Shown here piece after piece: positions 15,527 to 21,055 of a stretch of 21,055 nucleotides of DNA. The stretch is from DATKEU01 sp035544495. GTDB taxonomy: Bacteria > Myxococcota_A > Polyangia > Fen-1088. The position numbers were made by a program, and so were the translations under genes. Location: assembly GCA_035544495.1 (NCBI GenBank), contig DATKEU010000499.1, positions 1 through 21,055 on the forward strand, in the 5' to 3' direction. Positions within the stretch are counted from its first letter, which is position 1. The number at the start of each line of letters is the position of its first letter. The notes beneath the pieces were generated by a model. The model worked only from the letters and a program-made list of their open reading frames with translations. It was not told the origin of the DNA and did no database searches.

Positions 15527-17239
15527 GTGACGCATTCATCTTCGCGGGTGTTGATCGGCGCGGCGCTGGCCGCGATCGGGGGGTGGGGAATTGGCTGTAC
15601 CGGTACGGTCGAAGGAGGCGGCACGACGCCGCCGCCGGGTGGGGGCATGACCGGCATGACGGGAATGACGAATCCCGGTACCGGCGGCCCTGGCCAGACC
15701 GAACCGCCTCCGGGCGGGGACCAGCCGGTCGCGCACATGCACCGGCTGACGACTTCCCAGTTCGCCAACAGCGTGCACGATCTGCTGGGCGCCGGCGCCC
15801 CGATCGGCGCCCTGGATCCGGACCAGCCGACCGCCGGCTTCGTGGCGATCGGCTCGTCGGAGATCGTGTCGTCTGCGTCGGGGGTCAGCCTGTACGAAGC
15901 GGCGGCCGACGCCGCGGCCACCTGGCTGTTCGCCGATCCCACGCGCGCCTCGGCGGCGCTGACCTGCGTGCCCAAGACCGCCGCCGACACGATGTGCGCG
16001 TCCCAGGCCATCGGCGATCTGGGCCGGCGCGCGTACCGCCGGCTGTTGACCACGGACGAGACCACTCGTCTGGTCACGCTGGCGACGACGCTGGCCGGGC
16101 AGGCGGGCGGGACGATGACGATGGGAATGCAGTACGCGGTCAGCGCGATCCTGCAGTCGCCCAACTTCCTCTACCGGGTCGAGCTGGGGGCGCCGAGCGC
16201 GAGTGACGGCGGCCGGCTGAAGTACAACAGCTACGAGATGGCGTCGCGCCTGGCTTCGACGCTGTGGAACACGGTGCCCGACAGCGTGCTGCTGGACGCC
16301 GCCGGCAAGGACGGGCTCGCCACCGCCGACGGGGTCGCCGCCCAGGCCAAGCGGATGCTGGCCGATCCGCGCACGCACCAGGGGCTGGCGGCGTTCGTCG
16401 ACGATCTGTACGCCCTGCACAACCTGCAGGACGCGCAGCCCGACCCGACGATGTTCCCCACCTTCACGCCGACGTTGCGGGCAGCCATGCAGACGGAGCT
16501 GGAGATGCGCGTCGACGACATGGTCCTCGCCACGCGCGGCGATTTTCTTTCGCTGTTCGACAGCAAGAGCACGTTCGTCAACAACGAGCTGGCGATGCAC
16601 TATGGCCTGCCGACGGCCGCCACCGACGGGTTCCACAAGATCGACATCCCGGCGGATTCGCCCCGCGCTGGCATCCTGGGCACGGGCGCCATCCTGGCCG
16701 GCCTGGCGCTGCCGCAGCGGACGGCGCCCACCCGGCGCGGCAAGTTCGTGCGCGAGGCGGTGCTGTGCCAGACCATCCCGCCGCCGCCCAGCAACGTCGT
16801 GCCGGTGCTGCCGCCGCCCACGGATCCGAACGAGACCATGCGCCAGCGCCTGAGCGAGCATCGGGTGAACGCCAGCTGCGCCTCCTGCCATGCGCTGATC
16901 GATCCGCTGGGTTTCGGCCTGGAGAACTTCGATGCCATCGGCCAGTACCGCAGCACGGAGAAAGGCAAGCCGGTCGACGCCACCGGCAATCTGGACGGGG
17001 CTTCATTCGACGGCCTGGCGCAGATGGGCACGGTGCTGCGGCACGCGGCGGTCACCGGCCCGTGCTTCGTCAGCAAGCTGTACATGAACGCGCAGAGCCG
17101 CCTGGCCGGCGATCGGGACGCCACCATCCTCGACAAGCTGGCGGCCGACTTCGCCTCCAGCGGCAACAAGGCCGATCAGCTGATCACGAACCTGGTGTCC
17201 AGTGAAGCGTTCCGGTTCGTCGAGCCGACGAAACCTTAA
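15527..17239 (+). CDS. DUF1592-family secreted lipoprotein (DUF1587/1595/1592/1588/1585) with CxxCH
   Basis: The 570-residue product has a signal with lipobox GIGC (Cys24) and a Gly/Met/Pro linker to about residue 65. The planctomycete-type module order follows: a DUF1587-like start (MHRLTTSQFANSVHDLLG, 71-88), DUF1595-like region (about 135-232), DUF1592-like core (about 235-375), DUF1588 (about 383-480) and DUF1585 (about 500-565). A CASCH motif at 451-455 followed by IDPLGFGLENFDAIG is the characteristic DUF1588 heme-type signature. These proteins usually accompany a DUF1552 partner, as here. Function is unknown; heme binding and periplasmic or surface electron transfer are inferred. It heads the operon. 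Confidence 0.9.
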   Translation: MTHSSSRVLIGAALAAIGGWGIGCTGTVEGGGTTPPPGGGMTGMTGMTNPGTGGPGQTEPPPGGDQPVAHMHRLTTSQFANSVHDLLGAGAPIGALDPDQPTAGFVAIGSSEIVSSASGVSLYEAAADAAATWLFADPTRASAALTCVPKTAADTMCASQAIGDLGRRAYRRLLTTDETTRLVTLATTLAGQAGGTMTMGMQYAVSAILQSPNFLYRVELGAPSASDGGRLKYNSYEMASRLASTLWNTVPDSVLLDAAGKDGLATADGVAAQAKRMLADPRTHQGLAAFVDDLYALHNLQDAQPDPTMFPTFTPTLRAAMQTELEMRVDDMVLATRGDFLSLFDSKSTFVNNELAMHYGLPTAATDGFHKIDIPADSPRAGILGTGAILAGLALPQRTAPTRRGKFVREAVLCQTIPPPPSNVVPVLPPPTDPNETMRQRLSEHRVNASCASCHALIDPLGFGLENFDAIGQYRSTEKGKPVDATGNLDGASFDGLAQMGTVLRHAAVTGPCFVSKLYMNAQSRLAGDRDATILDKLAADFASSGNKADQLITNLVSSEAFRFVEPTKP

Positions 17240-17284
17240 CGGGCAGCAGCGGAAATCGGAAGACGCGGAAGGAGCAGCGAGACC

Positions 17285-18658
17285 ATGGCACGTTCAAGTC
17301 GTACGGTCATTTCGCGCCGGGCGGTTCTCCGGGGCATGGTGGGCGGTGGCGTCGCGGTCACCGTTCCGCTGCCACGCCTCGTCGGCATGTTGAACGACAA
17401 CGGCACCGCCTATGCCGCCGGAGGCGGGCCGCTGCCGGTGCGGTTCGGCAACTGGTTCTTCGGAAACGGCATCATCCCGTCGCGCTGGGTGCCGCCGCGC
17501 ACCGGCGTGGGCGACGCCTGGGTGCTGAGCGAGCAGCTCAGCCCCCTGGAGCCGGTCAAGCCGTGGATCTCGGTGGTCACGGGCCTGGTGATCAAGGGAC
17601 CGGACGTGGCGCCCCACCAGGCGCACCCCATTCAATCGCTGACCGGCGCGCAGACCGCGGGTGGCGTCGTGCAGTTGCCGACGATCGATCAGGCGGTGAG
17701 CACCATAACCAACCAGACGACGCTGTACCCGAATGGCCTGCACGTGGGCCTGACCAGCACGGGCGGCGGCACGGCGCAGGGGCTGAACGTCTCGTACAAG
17801 GGGCCGAACGCGCCCAACCCGCCCGAGCTGAGCCCGGCGCGGATGTTCCTGGCTCTGATGAAGTACGCCAGCACGGGGACCGGCATGCCCAAGCCCGCCG
17901 ATCCGGCGCTGCTGCGCCGGCGCATGGTGCTGGACGCGATCTCCGACGAATCGAAGGCGCTGCGCGCCCGTCTGGGCGCCGAGGATCAGCACCGCCTGGA
18001 TCAACACCTGTCGGGGTTGCACCAGCTGCAAGGCCAGCTGATCGCCGCCGGCACGCCGCGCATGACCGGCACGATCGTCGATCCCGACAAGGCGTACGCC
18101 ACGCGCGGGGCCGACGGCGCCATCACGCGGCGGCGCGGACAGGCGTTCTCCGATCTGCTGGTGTTCGCGCTCAGCGGCGATCTGACGCGCGTGTTCTCGT
18201 ACGCGTTCACGGGGCCGGCCTGCCACGGCACGTACGGCGACTGCGGCCTGTCGGGCGGATCGTTCCACGAGGACTACGGCCATCGCACCGGCGCGGGCGG
18301 CGTGCAGGCGGCGACCGAGGGCTTCAACAGAGGCGTCAAGTTCGCCATCTCGTGCCTGTCCGACACGCTGGCGAAGATGAGGAACACGCCAGACGGCGCC
18401 GGCAACCTGCTGGACAACACCGCCGTCTACACGACCTCCTGCTGTGCGGAGTCGCAGACCCACGGCGGCACCGACTTTCCGGTGCTGGTGTCGGGGAAGG
18501 CGGGCGGCAAGCTGAAGGGCGACACGCACATTCGCCTGGTCGGCGAGAGCGTCAGCGTCGTGCCGTTCACGTTGCTGAACGCGATGGGCGGCACCGCCAA
18601 GTCGTTCGGCCTGGGCGACTCGATGGTGACGGACGAAGTCTCGGAGATGCTGGCCTAG
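17285..18658 (+). CDS. DUF1552 family Tat-exported protein
   Basis: The 457-residue protein has a twin-arginine signal (SRRAVLRG at 10-17, then a hydrophobic stretch), so it is exported folded, possibly with a cofactor. The body matches DUF1552: FGNWFFGNGIIPSRW near 53-67, SGDLTRVFSYAF in the middle and a C-terminal NAMGG block. DUF1552 proteins pair with DUF1592 proteins in Planctomycetes and Myxococcota; the fold is thought to resemble the sulfatase/alkaline phosphatase superfamily, but no activity is known to me. Its ATG is 45 bp after the DUF1592 stop, with GGAG upstream. Its TAG overlaps the next gene's GTG by one base, so translation is coupled. Confidence 0.9.
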   Translation: MARSSRTVISRRAVLRGMVGGGVAVTVPLPRLVGMLNDNGTAYAAGGGPLPVRFGNWFFGNGIIPSRWVPPRTGVGDAWVLSEQLSPLEPVKPWISVVTGLVIKGPDVAPHQAHPIQSLTGAQTAGGVVQLPTIDQAVSTITNQTTLYPNGLHVGLTSTGGGTAQGLNVSYKGPNAPNPPELSPARMFLALMKYASTGTGMPKPADPALLRRRMVLDAISDESKALRARLGAEDQHRLDQHLSGLHQLQGQLIAAGTPRMTGTIVDPDKAYATRGADGAITRRRGQAFSDLLVFALSGDLTRVFSYAFTGPACHGTYGDCGLSGGSFHEDYGHRTGAGGVQAATEGFNRGVKFAISCLSDTLAKMRNTPDGAGNLLDNTAVYTTSCCAESQTHGGTDFPVLVSGKAGGKLKGDTHIRLVGESVSVVPFTLLNAMGGTAKSFGLGDSMVTDEVSEMLA

Positions 18659-20184
18659 TGCTGCGTCGGGAGGTTCTGGCGCGCGGCCTCGTTGCCCTCG
18701 GTGTTGGCCTGGCGGCCGCGTGCGGCGGCGGCGTCGCCGCTCCCGGCGGCAGCCCGGGGGGAACCGGCGGCGGCAACGGCAGCGGCGGCGGTAACACCGG
18801 CGGCGGCAACACTGGCGGCGGCGCGACGACGTGCAAGTGGGAGGGCAGCGGCTGGGTGTGCACGGGCGGCAAGCCTGCCGGTTCCAGCGGGACGGCAGGC
18901 AGCGGCGGCGCGTCCGGCGGTCAACCCGACGGTGGCGCGCCCGCGGATGGTGGGGGCAGCGGCAATGGCGGCAGCGCCGGGACCACCGGCTCGCAGGGCG
19001 GCGACGGCCCCAGCGTGACGTTCACCGAGTTCAGCATCACCTCGCCCAGCCAGCCGGGCGCGATCGTGGCCGGCAAGGACGGCAACCTCTGGTTCAATCA
19101 TCAGAGCACGAAGCCCAGCGCCATCTCGAAGATGACGCCGGCCGGGGCGTTCTCGCTGTACACCACCGCGATCACCAACATCGGTCCGGCGGGGATCGCG
19201 GCCGGCCCCGACGGCAACGTCTGGTACACCAAGCAGCAGGGCGTCGGCTTCGCTACACCCGCCGGCCAGATCACCGAGCACCCCATCCCCGGCGGGCACG
19301 ACTCGGCGGGGATCACCGCCGGGCCCGACGGCAACCTCTGGTTCACCGAGCCGATCGGCAACCGCGTCGCCAAGGTGACGCCGGCCGGCGTCTTCGCCGA
19401 GCTCGACGTCCCCACGCCCACCGGCGGGCCATTCGGGATCACCACCGGGCCCGACGGAAATCTCTGGTTCACCGAGCAGGCCTCGACCGGCAACAAGATC
19501 GGCCGCGTCACACCGGCTGGCATGTTCACCGAGTGGCCGATCCCGACACCGGCCAGCAGCCCGTTCGGCATCGTCAAGGGCCCGGACGGCAACGTCTGGT
19601 TCACGGAGCAGGACGGTCACAAGATCGGCCGCATCACGCCCACCGGCACAATCACGGAGTTCCCCATCCCGTCGGGCGGCAGCCCCGGCCCCATCGCCGC
19701 CGGCCCGGACGGCAACTTCTGGTTCGCCGAGACCGGCGTCGCGAACGCCATCGGGCGCATCACGCCGGCCGGCGTCGTCGCCGAGTACCAGATCCCGACG
19801 CCGAACGCCGAGGCGCAGGGCCTGTGCCTGGGCCCCGACGGAAACATCTATTTCACGGAGCTGTCAACGAACAAGGTCGGCCGCATCAGCAACCTGACCG
19901 GTGGCGGAACCGTCAAGCCCGGGCTGGCGATGGCCGCGCCGCCCCCGGGGATGGCGTGCACCGCCGACACCGACTGCGTGGGCGGCGGGCGGGCGTGCGG
20001 CGGCGAGGTCTGCAGCGCCACGACCCACACCTGCGTCGGTTCGGGGACGATGGATCCCGGCACCTGTGCGACGGCGGCCAGCTGCTGGTGCGCGGATCAA
20101 GGCGCCACCTGCGACGCCACCACGCACCACTGCTCGTTCACGATGTTCGGCGGCCCGGCGCCCTTACCCGATGCGGGCACGTAG
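18658..20184 (+). CDS. Vgb-like seven-repeat beta-propeller lipoprotein
   Basis: The 508-residue product starts at GTG 18658, overlapping the DUF1552 stop by one base. It has lipobox LAAAC (Cys22) and a Gly/Ser linker to about residue 118. Seven PDGN(L/V/F/I)(W/Y)F-type repeats follow, with the Asp at residues 141, 185, 224, 266, 310, 351 and 394 (39-44 residue spacing), matching the seven-bladed propeller of virginiamycin B lyase/streptogramin lyase. I cannot identify the catalytic His/Glu set, so I regard it as a binding or scaffold propeller rather than a resistance enzyme. Residues 430-495 are a Cys-rich module (about ten Cys). It is probably surface-exposed and carbohydrate- or protein-binding. 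Confidence 0.88.
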   Translation: MLRREVLARGLVALGVGLAAACGGGVAAPGGSPGGTGGGNGSGGGNTGGGNTGGGATTCKWEGSGWVCTGGKPAGSSGTAGSGGASGGQPDGGAPADGGGSGNGGSAGTTGSQGGDGPSVTFTEFSITSPSQPGAIVAGKDGNLWFNHQSTKPSAISKMTPAGAFSLYTTAITNIGPAGIAAGPDGNVWYTKQQGVGFATPAGQITEHPIPGGHDSAGITAGPDGNLWFTEPIGNRVAKVTPAGVFAELDVPTPTGGPFGITTGPDGNLWFTEQASTGNKIGRVTPAGMFTEWPIPTPASSPFGIVKGPDGNVWFTEQDGHKIGRITPTGTITEFPIPSGGSPGPIAAGPDGNFWFAETGVANAIGRITPAGVVAEYQIPTPNAEAQGLCLGPDGNIYFTELSTNKVGRISNLTGGGTVKPGLAMAAPPPGMACTADTDCVGGGRACGGEVCSATTHTCVGSGTMDPGTCATAASCWCADQGATCDATTHHCSFTMFGGPAPLPDAGT

Positions 20185-20203
20185 CGTGAGCGCGCGCGCG
20201 AGC

Positions 20204-21055
20204 ATGAGCGTGAGCGCGCGCCGAGCGGCGCTGTGGTCCGTGGCGCCGGTCGCGCTGCTGGCGGGTGCGCTCGGCGCCTGCGGCGGCGGCGGCGTGGTAC
20301 CGGCCGCGGGTGGCAGCGGCGGTCACGGCGGCGCGGCGAGCGGAAGCGGCGGCGCGGCGGGGACGGGAAGCGGCGGCACCGCGCCCGGTGGCACGGGCGG
20401 TGCCAGCGGCAGCGGCGGCGCGAGCGGCACCGGCGGCGAGAACCTGCCGGGCGACGCCGGGCCCGACGGGGGCGCGGCGTCCGACGCCGACGCGGCGGCG
20501 CCCGGCGCGTGCGCCGGCCTCTTCTGCGAGGACTTCGAGAGCGGGCAGATCGATCCGGCGAAGTGGTCCACGCCCACCGCCAACGGCGCGACGTTCATGC
20601 TGCAGCAGAAGGTCGTCGCTCACGGCAAGTACGCCGTGCAGTTCCACGGCAACGCCGGCCTGGCGCAGGCTGATTACGCTTACCTCATCTGGAAGAACGC
20701 GCCGGCGGCGATGGCCAAGCACAACTTTGGCCGCGCGTACTTTTACGTCACGCCCAAACCGCACAGCATCGACATGGGGATGGTCTTCGGCGGCACGGCC
20801 GGCTTTCCCAAGCCGACGTATCTGTCGATCGCCAACCACGCCACCGGCTGGCAGCTGGGGTTCATCAAGCTGTCCGGCGGGCAGGGCGAGGTGCAGGCCT
20901 ACCTGAAGCCCGACATCCCCGTCGGTGTCTGGAGCTGCCTGGAGTGGGAGTTCAACGATCAGCCGACGTCGATCAATGTGTGGATCGACGGACAGCCGAT
21001 CGGCTCGCTGAACAACCAAACGATCAACTATCCCGCGCACATGCCGGGCAAGCCT
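20204..21055 (+). CDS. Concanavalin A-like lectin/glucanase-type lipoprotein (partial)
   Basis: The frame is open from ATG 20204 to the window end (284 residues, C-terminus missing). It has a signal with lipobox LGAC (Cys26) and a Gly/Ser/Ala/Asp linker to about residue 100. A ConA-like domain follows: LFCEDFESGQIDPAKW, GRAYFYVTPKPHSIDMGMVFGG, and WSCLEWEFNDQPTSINVWIDG. Such domains bind or cleave polysaccharides; no catalytic Glu pair can be confirmed from the visible part. An in-frame GTG at 20186 is an alternative start. It lies 19 bp after the propeller gene's stop, so it belongs to the same operon. AGCGTGAGCGCGCG is repeated at 20183-20196 and 20207-20220. Confidence 0.82.
   Translation, partial: MSVSARRAALWSVAPVALLAGALGACGGGGVVPAAGGSGGHGGAASGSGGAAGTGSGGTAPGGTGGASGSGGASGTGGENLPGDAGPDGGAASDADAAAPGACAGLFCEDFESGQIDPAKWSTPTANGATFMLQQKVVAHGKYAVQFHGNAGLAQADYAYLIWKNAPAAMAKHNFGRAYFYVTPKPHSIDMGMVFGGTAGFPKPTYLSIANHATGWQLGFIKLSGGQGEVQAYLKPDIPVGVWSCLEWEFNDQPTSINVWIDGQPIGSLNNQTINYPAHMPGKP

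Noticed and set aside
18739..19000. Repetitive Gly/Ser-coding DNA resembling a repeat array
   Set aside because: It is an irregular in-frame linker after a lipobox, without the uniform repeats and spacers of a CRISPR array.

Overview
The window looks like chromosomal DNA from a GC-rich member of the Myxococcota. The best sequence evidence is a MYXO-CTERM-type surface-sorting tail on the protein at 4785-5720 (Gly-Cys, hydrophobic helix, then an Arg cluster). Supporting signs are many secreted lipoproteins with long Gly/Ser/Asp linkers after the lipobox, a TPR-PEGA envelope protein and a DUF1592/DUF1552 pair. GC at third codon positions is very high, so long antisense shadow reading frames are common. 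I saw no rRNA, tRNA, CRISPR array, insertion sequence or integrase.

Layout. Positions 1-1115 (minus) hold a partial secreted c-type cytochrome-like lipoprotein. A divergent RMD1/DUF155 protein follows at 1261-2043. A DUF2079 polytopic membrane protein (2120-4105, minus) is divergent from a small exported beta-rich protein (4219-4740). Next comes a minus-strand surface-protein cluster, in transcription order: a lipoprotein (9989 to 8892), a TPR-PEGA membrane protein (8800 to 7766), a roughly 75-cysteine lipoprotein (7760 to 5865, only 5 bp after the previous stop) and an LPMO-like MYXO-CTERM protein (5720 to 4785). On the plus strand, a GT-C-like membrane protein (10164-11576) is followed by a probable DACNV-DAC diadenylate cyclase (11649-12908). 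Two small antitoxin-type genes without recognisable toxins come next: an XRE/HigA-like gene (13152-13361) preceded by two strong dyads, and a Phd/YefM-like gene (13460-13705). A minus-strand lipoprotein with two F5/8 type C lectin-like domains (13743-15140) is divergent from a tight plus-strand operon that runs off the window. That operon encodes a DUF1587/1595/1592/1588/1585 protein with a CxxCH motif, a Tat-exported DUF1552 protein, a seven-repeat Vgb-like beta-propeller lipoprotein and a concanavalin A-like lipoprotein.

Common theme (inference). Nine of the fourteen complete or partial larger genes encode exported or lipid-anchored proteins, and several carry folds that commonly bind or oxidise carbohydrate (LPMO-like, F5/8C, ConA-like, beta-propeller, jelly-roll-like C-terminus). 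The window may therefore serve surface recognition or processing of polysaccharide, with electron transfer suggested by two CxxCH proteins. The parts that most deserve a second look are the 15527-21055 operon, the DAC protein with its catalytic motifs largely intact, and the toxin-less antitoxin pair with its dyads, one of which covers a Shine-Dalgarno sequence.
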